Source: Perognathus longimembris pacificus
Taxonomy: Eukaryota; Chordata; Mammalia; Rodentia; Heteromyidae
Assembly: GCF_023159225.1 (NCBI RefSeq)
Contig: NC_063188.1
Location: 35,082,021 to 35,146,020 of the forward strand
Length of the DNA stretch: 64,000 bases
Direction: 5' to 3'
The notes under the pieces were generated by a model, which saw only the letters and a list, made by a program, of their open reading frames with translations, did not search any database and was not told the origin of the DNA. The position numbers were made by a program, and so were the translations under genes. Below are positions 23,101 to 32,402 of this stretch, piece by piece (positions within the stretch are counted from its first letter, which is position 1; each line of letters begins with the position of its first letter).

Positions 23101-23404
23101 GAGAGAATGAAATGGGCCTGGAAGGCCACAAACTGTAGGATCTCACTTGCATCTGAAATCTCTGAAATGTTGAAATTAAAAAAGCATATAATAGATGTTG
23201 GTTGCTTGAGTTTGACGTATGGAGGAATTAGGGAAGTGTTAAAAGGCAGATTTCAGTGGAATGAATAAGTTCTGTAGAAATAATGTGCTACATGGTGCAC
23301 AGTTGGTAACACGATGCTGTGTGATTGACATTTGCTAAGAGAGTCAATCTTAAATGTTCTTACTACACGTGTGCATGCGTATGTGACTTCTCTTGATTAT
23401 GGTA

Positions 23405-23406
23405 AA

Positions 23407-23453
<47 letters not shown>
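23405..23453. repeat. (CA)n microsatellite
   Basis: About 23 CA units between two LINE-1 3' segments. Confidence 0.98.
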
Positions 23454-23529
23454 ATGGCCTACTACCCAATTGTAGGGAAGCTAGATTAAATTGTCCTCTC
23501 TCTATTAATTCTTATGATTCCATGCAAAT

Positions 23530-24245
23530 GTCTAATTATCACAACAAAATGGATCAAGAAAATGTGGTATATATACACAATGGAACTCTATTCATCAATC
23601 AGAAAAAACAATATTATACCACTAGTAAGTAGAAAGACATGGAATAAAAGTAGTATTAAGTGAAGTAAGCCAGACCCAGAGAAACATAAGTTGCATGGGT
23701 TCCCTTGTTTGTGGTAGAATGTGCCTATAAATCTACAAGTAGACACACTGGGTAGTAAGAAAGGGGTTACAAATGAATTAAATGAAGTGTAATAGACTCT
23801 ATGGAGAATTTAAATAGTATAATTCTTTAAAAAAAACTAAGTCAAACCCTACAAAATACGTTCCAGGAAATGGGTACTTGCAAGAGGGAGGAGAGGGCCA
23901 AGGGAAGAGGGGTAGAAATATGAAGGGGGAAGGATAGGGAAGAATACAGGCAACAGTTCATTGTATGTACCACAGAATTTAGAAAAATAAGGGAAGGGGT
24001 GGGTCAAAGAGGGTTGAAGAGACGACACGGGTCAACATGCCTTGTACATATGAATTGCTTTGTTAAATGACAAAAATATCAATACATAACCTAAAAAGTT
24101 AAGAAAAGTGAGGGAAGTGTTGGGCTGGGAGAAGTGAGTGGGAATGTTGAAAGGGGTGATGTTGATCAAGATGCACTGTATTCATAAACTGCTTTGCAAC
24201 TCCTTTGTACACCTACTTAAACATAGTAAAAGTATTTTAAAATGA
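23530..24245 (+). mobile_element. LINE-1 3' end
   Basis: Sense LINE-1 tail: 'ggtatatatacacaatggaa', 'gtaagccagacccagagaaa', G/A-rich stretch (23880-23940) and a second copy-like 3' UTR block ending near 'taaaagtattttaaaatgaa'. No open frame remains. Confidence 0.82.
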
Positions 24246-24499
24246 ACTGTGCAATACATAATGTTACCAATCCCCATATTAATTGCCTCTATTTCCAAGA
24301 CAGGATTGCAGACACAAGGAGGGTGATGAGCAGGCACATGTACAATCACGGCTGGCTGGAGTGGCAGAGGCCCAGATAGGGCCTCATTTCCTGGGTGGGC
24401 AACTGGGGGCTTATACAGAAGGGTCCCTGTTTTTGCACATCTCTCCCAACACTGGATAGTGTCATTCTTTTTGTAGTTTGCAAATTCTGATAGGTAAAG
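24246..24499. other. Intergenic with possible antisense LINE-1 scrap
   Basis: A short match at 24440-24490 ('ccaacactggatagtgtcat') resembles antisense LINE-1 ORF2 3' sequence. The remainder is unassigned. Confidence 0.4.
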
Positions 24500-24745
24500 A
24501 AATAAGTCAGACCCTATTGGCTAAAGCCTGTAATCCTAGCTACTCAGGAGGCTGAGATCTGAGGATCACAGTTCAAAGGCAGCCTAGGCAGAAATGTCCG
24601 TGAGATTCTTATCTCCAAGAAACTACTCAGAAAAAGCTGGAAGTGGCCCTGTGGCTCACGTGGTAAAGTGTTTAGCCTTGAGCACAAAGAGGCTCAGGGA
24701 CAGAACCCAGGCCCAGGGTTCAAACTCCAGGACTGGCAAAAAGAA
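24500..24745 (+). mobile_element. Composite SINE (B1-like head + Geo tail)
   Basis: Well-preserved copy. Head: 'cctgtaatcctagctactca ... ggaggctgagatctgaggat'. Middle: 'gtccgtgagattcttatctc'. Geo tail: 'gctggaagtggccctgtggc ... ccaggactggc'. An A-rich end follows. It is one of the clearest members of this family here. Confidence 0.88.
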
Positions 24746-25179
24746 AAAGAAAAAAAGAAACTTCATTTGTGTTTGTTTTCATGAGATGATGATTGAAGAT
24801 AAATTTTACAAATTATTTGATCTACAACTTTTCTTGTTAATGCTTATGAAGGACATTTCTGTGTAATTGGATTTTCTTGATGTAACCTTTTCAGGATTTG
24901 CATCTAGTTTCATAAAAAATTTTCTCTAATTGTTGCCTGTTACCAGTTTGAGATGAACACTTTATCTTTAACGAACATCTGGTAAAAATAACCTTATAAA
25001 GACGAAAACCTTCTGCTCTCCAAGTCTCAAGTAGCTTGGATTATACATGTGTACCACCACACCTTGCCTGATTTTACTCATTTCCACATTTGAGTAACAG
25101 TGTGATAGTACTAGTGTACCATTAAAACAATGTTTATTATTTAATTCTTAGTTACTTTCCCACTAGGATTCATTTCTTC
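24746..25179. other. Intergenic, B1-like scrap
   Basis: At 25018-25076 there is an antisense B1-like head fragment ('gtaccaccacaccttgcctg'). No gene. Confidence 0.4.
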
Positions 25180-25494
25180 TCTTGCCTTTCATTTTCTTAT
25201 TAACATGTAAATTATACAAAACAACAAGTTTCATCAGTACATTTTATACATGTTAGTCATATTCAGCTCCTATTCACCACTCGTGTCCTCCTTCCCCTCT
25301 CACTAGTTTCTTTCTTCTTCCCAAATCATCTTCCTTCTACTTTAATACATTTTTAAAGTCTATGTTCTACATTTCAGAAAAAAACATGCACTATTTCTCT
25401 AAGTCTGATATACTGCTTATGTATCAAAATCACCAGTTTTCCATCCATTTTCTTGAACACAGTTTTGTTCTTTTGTATGACTGAATGCAACTCT

Positions 25495-25540
<46 letters not shown>

Positions 25541-26420
25541 ATCATACATTCATCTCTTGATGGAATCCTACCTTGGCTATTGTGAACTGTGCTGCATGAA
25601 TGGGCAGATATTTCCATTATATGCTGTTGTTGATGATTTGAGGTACACAAAGTTGTAGAGCTGGATCAATATAGTAGTCATTTTTAATTTTCTGAGGAAC
25701 TTTCATGCTGATTATCATAGTGTGAACTAATTCACATTCCCATCAATATCATGAGGGTCCATTTTTTTTTCTCTTGCTTTCCATGAGTTATTGGTTTTCA
25801 TCTCTTAATGAATGTCATCCTGAATCTGGTGAGATGCAATTTCAGAGTTGTTTTGCATGGCACTTTTTCTGATAGCTAAAGATGTTAGATATTTTTTCAT
25901 CTATTTACTGGTCATTTGGACTTTTACTTATGAAGTGTCTGTTCAGTTCCCTTTCATTGATTGAGTTATTCTCTTGCAATTTCTTAATTCTTTATATATT
26001 CTAGATATAAGTCTCCTATCAGATAATTAGCTGGCAGAGATTTTCTTTCATTCTGTTTTGTGTCTTCATTCTGGTAATTGTTTCCTTTGATGTACAGAAG
26101 CTTTTTAATTGAATGTAACCCCATTTGTCAGTTCCTGCTTTTATTTCCTGAGCAGTTGGAGTCCTATTCACAAAATCCTTGCCTGTGTCTATTTCTTCGA
26201 GTAGTTTCATGATGTTTCCTGGTAATAGTTTAAAAGTGTCAGGTCTTCAATCCATTTTGAATTGATTTTTGCACAGGGTGAGAGACAGGGTTTCTGTCTT
26301 CTGTCTTCTGTTTGTGAATACTGGTTTTCTGAAAGAGGCTGTTTTCAGTGTATGTGTTTGGCACCTTTGCCAAGAATCAGAGGGCTGTCGGTAGGTGGGT
26401 TTATTCATTGGTGTTCTAGT
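25180..26420 (-). mobile_element. LINE-1, antisense, ORF2 3' part and tail
   Basis: Minus-strand LINE-1: 3' tail ('gtaaattatacaaaacaaca') to ORF2 sequence. The peptide at 26210-26019 (minus) holds the ORF2 hallmarks IDTGKDFVNRTPTAQEIKAG and KSFCTSKETITRMKTQ. Many stops break it. A (TG)n array lies inside it at 25497-25538. Confidence 0.85.
25497..25538. repeat. (TG)n microsatellite
   Basis: About 20 TG units within the antisense LINE-1. Confidence 0.97.
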
Positions 26421-26599
26421 CTGTTTCTTAGTTTACATCTGTTGGGGATCTGTATTGTTACATTGGGAGACAAGCCTTCAACACAGAAACCTCTGGGAAT
26501 GCATTCAAACCATATCCAGAATACAACATCAGCCCTTGTGCAATATCATGGTTCTGGCAGAGGTTTTGTGTATGGTTCTTAAGATCAGGCATACTTTAG

Positions 26600-27400
26600 T
26601 CTTTCAGGTTTTTTTCTTTCCTTCTCTTTCTGTATGTTTCTCTTTCTTTTTGTCACTTTTCTTGTATTTATGAATCTTTCTTTATGTATGTCAGGCTTTC
26701 TGAGGGCCTGGGCCTTTCTGCCACTCTTTCTGTCCTTCTGTATCTGTTCATCTTTTGCTTTCCTTCTATCAGTCCTTCTATCACTCTTGCTGTCTTTCTG
26801 TATCTGTCTTCCTGTCTGTCTGTCTCTTTCTTTCCTTCGGTCTTAAAGTCTCACTTCCTGCTTGTGGCTCTGTCCATCAGTTTTTGAGTCTGTCCTTTTA
26901 TATTATCTATCCATTTCTGTCCTTTTGTATCTCTCTTGTCCTGTCTTTGTAACTCAGTTTTTCTATCTTCTTGGATTTTTTTTCCTATATTTATGTCTTT
27001 CTTGATGCCCATCTCTTTCTCTTTGTCTTTCTTTCAATATGTCTTTCTATCTTCCTGTATCACTATCTTTTGGTTTGGCTTTCTCTTTCTACGTTTCTTC
27101 CTGTCTTTGTCTTTCTGTTGAACTTTCTGGTTGTCTCTCCAAAAGTCTGTCTGTCTCTCTATCTCTGTCTTCCTGTCTTTTGGTTGCTCTTACAGTTTTT
27201 CTATATTTTCATTTCTATATTTGTCTATGTGTCTTTTTCTTTGTCAGTTTGTCTTTCCGTCTCTGTATACCTATTCCTTTTTTCCCTTTATTGTCTTTCT
27301 TTCTTTTTCTTTCTTTCACAATCTTCCTCCCTCCCTCCCTCCCTCCCTCTCCCTCTTTCCTTCCTTCCTTCCTTCCTTCTTTCCTATTTTTGTCTTTCTG
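26600..27400. repeat. 800-bp degenerate polypyrimidine tract
   Basis: The plus strand is very rich in T and C, built of imperfect variants of cttt/ctgt/cttcctgt-type units. It ends in purer (CCCT)n and (CTTC)n arrays at 27325-27385. The overlapping leucine/phenylalanine/serine-rich open frames are composition artefacts, not proteins. It could adopt H-DNA structure (inference). Confidence 0.9.
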
Positions 27401-27905
27401 CTTAAAACTTCAAGAAATTTATGGCACTTAATTTGTCTGTTACTTGACTCAAACAAGTTTTTAACAGTTGCCAGCAAAGATAATTTCCATGAGGATGTGT
27501 GTCATCCTATGAGGTGCAATGCATTACCACCACTATTATCACAACCACTTTCTTTCATTGCTACTTACTGAAGATATTGATTCAGTTCAAATACATTCTC
27601 TCCTTGTGCTCTTGTAAGTTCTTCATACCACTAAATCAACAGAAGAATAAGGAAGTGGAAAAAAAAGAATAAGGAAGCAATTCTTCTATATGTACTTGAA
27701 CTTATTTACCAAGGAGATATTATGTTGTGGTTTCATAGTAGTGGCATGAAGAACTTAGTAAACAAAACAGACAATTCTTTGGGATAATTGTCAGTAATTC
27801 TGTGTCTAGTTAGTAAATAAGGAAAAGCTACAATATCAACATAGGCAAGATTATTAATGTTTCTTATGCCTCAGGAATGGCTGGATTACTCCATGAGGTA
27901 AAGGA
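27401..27905. other. Intergenic, nothing recognised
   Basis: AT-rich with a 15-base local repeat ('aaagaataaggaag') near 27640-27680. Confidence 0.4.
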
Positions 27906-27907
27906 AC

Positions 27908-28085
27908 TTGATGGAGCCAGATGCAGTGGCTCATAACTGTAACGCTAGCTACTGAGGAGGCTGATAGATAGAGGAGTAAAACTTGAGTCCGAGCTGGGCA
28001 ACATCTTACTGAGATGGTAACACAGGCACTAAACAGCTGTGCTTGGTGGCCAGATCGCAGTTCATGCCAGCAAAATGCAAGAATT
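27908..28085 (+). mobile_element. B1-like SINE, old
   Basis: 'agatgcagtggctcataact', 'ctagctactgaggaggctga', 'gagtccgagctgggcaacat'. It is a diverged B1/7SL-type head without a clear Geo tail. Confidence 0.65.
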
Positions 28086-28179
28086 CAAGAATACTGAATA
28101 CTGAATTAGTAAATCCCTAAGTAAAGATAATTCTGACATGTCAATACTTACTAGCATTCTACCAAGAATAATGAAAAAA

Positions 28180-28262
28180 TGACTGGAATTGTGGCTAAAT
28201 TGATAGTATCTGCCTAGCAAGTGTGATGAGATGAATCCTGCCTAAAGTTGAAGGCAATAAAG
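28180..28262 (+). mobile_element. ID-like SINE fragment
   Basis: 'ggaattgtggctaaattgat' and 'tatctgcctagcaagtgtga', a diverged ID-type unit. Confidence 0.45.
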
Positions 28263-28705
28263 TGTGGTTTAGCATTCATATAAATATTAATTATAGCCTG
28301 TACAGAGCTAAAGTAATGAAGATGATAGCAGTTATGTATTTTTTCTCTTTTGCTTTTGATGTTTTTGTATAGTTTACTACATTTCAACTACTTTTTTCTC
28401 TCTTTTAATTATTATCTTAAAATAGCAATGGATTTTTGTGTCTAGCTTGAAACAGATCTCATTGAATGTAATAATCAGCTTGAATGGTGGCTGAATTTGA
28501 GGAATTATTGATCCTACCCTAGGGAATATACAACAATTGCCACCCATATTTATATAGGATTAAATGAAGGAACCTTATATGTCTGTCTTTGGTGATGTAG
28601 TAAGACAATGTCATTTGTAAGAAGATCAATTATTTTGTTAGGTGAAAACAGTAAATGGATTTTATTGATGTTTGCAAGTTCAAACATTCATTAACATGTA
28701 TATGG
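28263..28705. other. Intergenic, nothing recognised
   Basis: AT-rich; no gene or repeat family assigned. Confidence 0.4.
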
Positions 28706-28750
<45 letters not shown>

Positions 28751-28762
28751 TGTGTGTGTTTG
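28706..28762. repeat. (TG)n microsatellite
   Basis: About 27 TG units with one GA interruption. Confidence 0.97.
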
Positions 28763-28889
28763 ATTTCTTAGGCAGGCACAGAGGTTGGACTGTGTTACCA
28801 TGAAACTATTTTCTTGCAGCTTCAATATTCTGTTATATGCATTTTGATATTGGTTCTACATCCTTCTTATTCCACTGGCTACTTGATTT

Positions 28890-29078
28890 GCTCTGACATT
28901 TGGGTTTTGAGAGAGAGAGTGGAAGTTTATTAGAAGGGTTGACAGTCTGTGCCTTCCTATATCCCCTTCCCATTTTTCAGTTATTATCTTTTAGTACATA
29001 TTTGTACAAGGGGGTTACCATTCAATCAATTATCTTGATCAATGTCAACCCTTTCATCTTTCTTCCCTACCCTCTCTA
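28890..29078 (-). mobile_element. Old LINE-1 3' UTR fragment, antisense
   Basis: 'agtacatatttgtacaaggg' and 'tcaattatcttgatcaatgt' resemble diverged LINE-1 3' tails seen elsewhere in the window. Confidence 0.5.
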
Positions 29079-29079
29079 C

Positions 29080-29335
29080 TTTTTATGTGCTGGTACTGGG
29101 ACTATGTGCTGGTACTGGGACTTGAATTCATGGCCTCATGCTCTTGCTTGGCTTTCTTGCTCATGGCTGGCATTCTAACACTTAAGCCGCATCTCTAGCT
29201 GGGCTTTTTGCTGTTTATTTTGGAGATTAAATCGCTAGGCTTTTCTGCCTGTGTGTACTTCAAATTGTGACCCAATCTTAGGCTCTCAAGAAGCTAGGAT
29301 TGTAAGCATGTGCCACATTATGTTTCTCTTTTATT
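29080..29335 (-). mobile_element. Composite SINE, antisense
   Basis: Geo half with a 21-base duplication ('tgtgctggtactgggact' twice at 29081-29121), then 'aagccgcatctctagctggg' and a B1-like half ('ggctctcaagaagctaggat'). The 110 bases after it look like another antisense LINE-1 scrap. Confidence 0.7.
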
Positions 29336-29584
29336 TTTTCCATGTCACCCTACCAATTATCTTGATTTTTGTGGCATTATATTTATGAAATAAGCCATTA
29401 GTTCTTGTTAATACCATTTTCTTTAAATTTTACCTTATCTGGTTTTAAATTTGTTTCGTTTGCTTGTTTTTATTTTATAGGCGCCAGATTTATTTTTTCC
29501 TTTCTATGTACAGAGTTTTAAAAAATATTTACTTTCAAGCACAAAATAATACTATCTTTGTAAGATATTCAAATATTAAAAGAA

Positions 29585-29887
29585 TTCTGGAGGCCCCGCC
29601 ACCGAGCGTTTGGCACGCGTGCCGTGCCTCGCTTCCCTACGGCGGCCGCCACAAAGTGTACTATTTAGCGGGTGCGCGCGGCAGGGTCAGGAACGCGTGC
29701 GCGGCAAGGTCGGGAACGCGCGGCACGCCAAGGCGGCCATGGCGGCGCGCGCTCTCGAGCGGCGGTGGAAGCGGCCTAGAGTGTCCGTGGTCTTGGCCTA
29801 AGGGAGAGGCGGTGGCGGTGGCCGGGGCTGGCGACGGAGCGTGTTTGAGCCAAGACCTGGGTCTCGGCGTACTCTCCACCCGTAGAA
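29585..29887 (+). promoter_or_regulatory. CpG-rich 5' UTR / candidate promoter of the SIAH1 retrogene
   Basis: About 300 bases with dense CpG in otherwise AT-rich surroundings. It contains two tandem 23-bp units that start gcgcggca (29676-29698 and 29699-29721) and ccatggcggc at 29737-29746, which fits a YY1 site. An upstream frame of 20 codons begins at that ATG (29739-29801) and ends 86 bases before the main start. CpG survival implies low germline methylation, so the island may act as a promoter (inference). Confidence 0.6.
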
Positions 29888-30718
29888 ATGAGCCGTGAGA
29901 CTGCCACAGCATTACCAACTGGTACCTCCACGTGTCCACCATCGCGGAGGACGTCTGTATCCAACAGTGACTTGGCGAGTCTTTTTGAGTGTCCGGTTTG
30001 CTTTGACTATGTGTTACCACCCATTCTTCAGTGTCAGAGTGGCCATCTTGTTTGCAGCAACTGTCGCCCGAAACTCTTACGTTGTCCGACTTGTCGGGGG
30101 CCGTTGGGATCCATTCGCAACTTGGCGATGGAGAAGGTGGCTAATTTAGTACTTTTTCCTTGTAAATATGCCTCTTCTGGATGTGAAATAAGTCTGCCAC
30201 ACACAGAGAAAGCTGACCACGAGGAGCTGTGTGCGTTTCGGCCTTATTTCTGCCCGTGCCCTGGTGCTTCCTGTAAATGGCAAGGCCCTTTGGATGCCGT
30301 GAGGCCACATCTGTTGCAGCAACACAAGTCCATTACAACCCTACATGCAGAGGATATAATTTTCCTTGCTACAGACATTGACCTTCCTGGTGCTATTGAC
30401 TGGGTGATGATGCAGTCCTGTTTTGGCTTTCACTTCTTGCTAGTCTTGGAGAAACAGGAAAAATACGACGGTCACGAGCAGTTCTTCGCAGTCGTCCAGC
30501 TGATAGGAACACCCCAGCAGGCTGAAAAGTTTGCTTATCGACTTGAGCTAAGTGGTCCTAGGCGGCGACTGACTTGGGAAGCGACTCCTGGGTCTATTCA
30601 TGAGGAAGTTGCAACAGCCATTATGAATAGTGACTGCCTAGTCTTTGACACCAGCATTGCACAGCTTTTTGCAGAAAACGGTAATCTAGCCATCAACGTA
30701 ACTATTTCCATGTGTTGA
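29888..30718 (+). CDS. SIAH1-like E3 ubiquitin ligase retrogene, 276 aa
   Basis: SIAH proteins are dimeric RING E3 ligases that bind E2 enzymes through the RING and substrates through a C-terminal domain, sending targets to the proteasome. Seen here: an uninterrupted frame from ATG (G at -3) to tga. The RING spans residues 35-69 with all eight ligands (C35, C38, C49, H53, C56, C59, C66, C69). The SIAH zinc fingers keep C92, C99, H111, C115, C122, C129, H141 and H146. The substrate-binding domain follows and ends NVTISMC as in SIAH1. Against human SIAH1 (282 aa, from recall) there is a 6-residue deletion near residue 24 and about thirty substitutions, some non-conservative (for example H to P and R to G near 220-240). 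The frame is intronless and the copy has retroposition hallmarks. Mouse Siah1b is also X-linked but, as I recall, at a different locus, so this looks like an independent copy. Function is likely but unproven. Confidence 0.93.
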   Translation: MSRETATALPTGTSTCPPSRRTSVSNSDLASLFECPVCFDYVLPPILQCQSGHLVCSNCRPKLLRCPTCRGPLGSIRNLAMEKVANLVLFPCKYASSGCEISLPHTEKADHEELCAFRPYFCPCPGASCKWQGPLDAVRPHLLQQHKSITTLHAEDIIFLATDIDLPGAIDWVMMQSCFGFHFLLVLEKQEKYDGHEQFFAVVQLIGTPQQAEKFAYRLELSGPRRRLTWEATPGSIHEEVATAIMNSDCLVFDTSIAQLFAENGNLAINVTISMC

Positions 30719-31178
30719 ATTGGCATTTTCTGGCCAGTGTTTAATTTCACAGACAATAAGACACCCATCTGCCTGCTAACCTGAAACTCTTGGTAGGTAG
30801 AAGGTCTGCACATGAAGGTAATTAAGAAGAAAGGCTGTAAAATACAGGAAACAGTTGCATGTGGTAACATTAATATATTTAAAAATAAGTCAACAGTAAA
30901 CCACTGGAAATATATATGTATATATACAACCCCCAAGATGTGCATCTTTTGTATTAAGAAAGGAAGAATTGTAAGATAATTCTGGATTTTGTGTTCGTTG
31001 CAGATTGATTGTATTTTTGGAAAAAAAATTTACACGCACAAGAGAGTTTCCTTTAACTGACAAGCCATCTGAGTGATCTCAGACCATTGCTATCCACCTT
31101 TGTGAGTCAATGCATGGTGCTGCCCTTGTTTTGTTTTGAGGTGTGTGTATATTTGCTAGTTTTTCTAGTTTTCCATTA

Positions 31179-31184
31179 AATAAA
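31179..31184 (+). other. Proximal polyadenylation signal
   Basis: Canonical aataaa 461 bases after the SIAH1-like stop codon, followed by a T-rich stretch ('ggttttttccctc'). It could serve as an alternative 3' end before the distal attaaa at 31860. Confidence 0.6.
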
Positions 31185-31527
31185 TTTGACTTCTGTAATT
31201 CAGGTTTTTTCCCTCAATTTTTTGTGCTTTTTCAAATTTAATTTTGTGATATGCATAATTGTTTAAGACTATGTTCAGTACATCTTCTTTTCCCTCACTA
31301 ATCAGTTCAATAGAAATATTCTAAATTCAGCTATTGTGTGAAGATAAAAGTTCCAGAAAGGGAGTAACATTAGAACAGTCTCCGAGCTCTTTCAAATGAG
31401 TCCTACTTTCATGCTTTTCTTTGAAAAATTAAGAAATACATTCTGATTTATATAAATACTGAAAAAAATCAGGCTTTCTCCTTCTCCCAAACGTCTTGGA
31501 CCAATCACATATTTAAAAATTGTTCTT

Positions 31528-31729
31528 TTTTTTTTTGCCAGTCCTGGGGCTTGGACTCAGGGCATGAGCACTGTCCCTGGCTTCTTTTTGCTCAAGGCTA
31601 GCACTATGCCAATTGAGCCACAGCGTCACTTCTGGCCGTTTTCTATGTATGTGGTGCTGGGGAATCACACACAGGGCTTCATGTATACGAAGCAAGCACT
31701 CTTGCCACTAGGCCATATTCCCAGCCGCC
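31528..31729 (-). mobile_element. IDL-Geo SINE in the retrogene 3' UTR
   Basis: Antisense dimer ('gccagtcctggggcttggac ... ggccatattcccagcc'). The duplication ttaaaaattgttctt lies at 31513-31527 and 31730-31744. It entered after the SIAH1 retrocopy. Confidence 0.93.
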
Positions 31730-31900
31730 TTAAAAATTGTTCTTGTATTTATTGGTTTAACAAAAGAAGGCATCATCATACAGTATTTATAATTTAAGGC
31801 AAATCATTTGTTGAAAAAGGAAGTTTGCAACAAGAATGTTTTTGGTCTTTTGTAACTCCATTAAAAGAATATCTGCAAATTTAAGAAATAGAATTCTGGA

Positions 31901-32184
31901 ACTTTGTTTTGCCAAACCTCTCATAAATCGATTTTCATAACTATATATACTAGTATTTCAATGAGCTAGTATGTCTCTTAATTTTTTTAATCTATTCATT
32001 AGTAATTACATCTTAAGAAAAGTAGTATCTTTGAAATACGCATATTTTGTAGTAAATGACATCTCTTTTACTTGTCATTGACCTCTGTCTCATCCTTATG
32101 ATGAACATGTAGTATTTAATTTTTGAGTATAATGTCATTTATTTTTATTATTCCTCCCATTAAGAGCACTTTTTATTTGACTTC
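31901..32184. other. AT-rich sequence, nothing recognised
   Basis: Flank of the retrocopy; no gene or repeat assigned. Confidence 0.4.
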
Positions 32185-32402
32185 TTTTTGTTCTGGTTCT
32201 AGAACTTCAACTCAGCACCTGGGTACTGTCTCTGAACTTTTTTGCTCAAGGCTAGAGCTCTGTCACTTGATTGTCACCTCCACTTTTTATTTGGAGATGA
32301 AAGACTTATTGGCTTTCTAGTGCTGCCTAGATTCAAACTAAAGTTTGAACAAAGTCCTTGAATATCAGCCTTCTAAATACCTAGGATTATAGCTGTGGTC
32401 TG
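32185..32402 (-). mobile_element. Composite SINE, antisense
   Basis: Diverged Geo half ('ttgttctggttctagaactt ... tttgctcaaggctagagctc') then B1-like half ('atatcagccttctaaatacc'). Confidence 0.7.

Larger units (their letters stand above)
22000..23395 (+). mobile_element. Old LINE-1 3' portion with two SINE inserts
   Basis: Sense LINE-1 end of ORF2 and 3' UTR: 'acactgataagacaaacaat', 'gatatgcaaattcaaacagc', 'tttatagcagctttattcat', 'gatctcacttgcatctgaaa'. The frame is fully degraded. SINEs interrupt it at 22465-22675 and 22894-23100. Confidence 0.8.
29592..31889 (+). mobile_element. Complete processed SIAH1 retrocopy
   Basis: The whole inserted cDNA: GC-rich 5' UTR, intronless CDS (29888-30718) and about 1.2 kb of 3' UTR. 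AT-rich flanking sequence changes abruptly to GC-rich at 29592. The 11-bp sequence agaattctgga lies at 29581-29591 and again at 31890-31900. At the left copy it is preceded by ttaaa, as expected for the L1 endonuclease. A polyadenylation signal attaaa is at 31860-31865, 24 bases before the right copy, so the 3' end is in the expected place. The A-tail has decayed to short A-rich sequence. A younger SINE (31528-31729) sits in the 3' UTR. Net of that SINE the copy is about 2.1 kb. Confidence 0.8.

Noticed and set aside
26395..27571. Several overlapping 60-146-codon frames on the plus strand
   Set aside because: They are F/L/S/C-rich readings of the polypyrimidine tract in all three frames and have no domain structure.
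31860..31870. attaaaagaat shared with 29575-29585 as an alternative retrocopy duplication
   Set aside because: The 3' match contains the attaaa signal and lies before the expected cleavage point; agaattctgga at 31890 fits both borders better.
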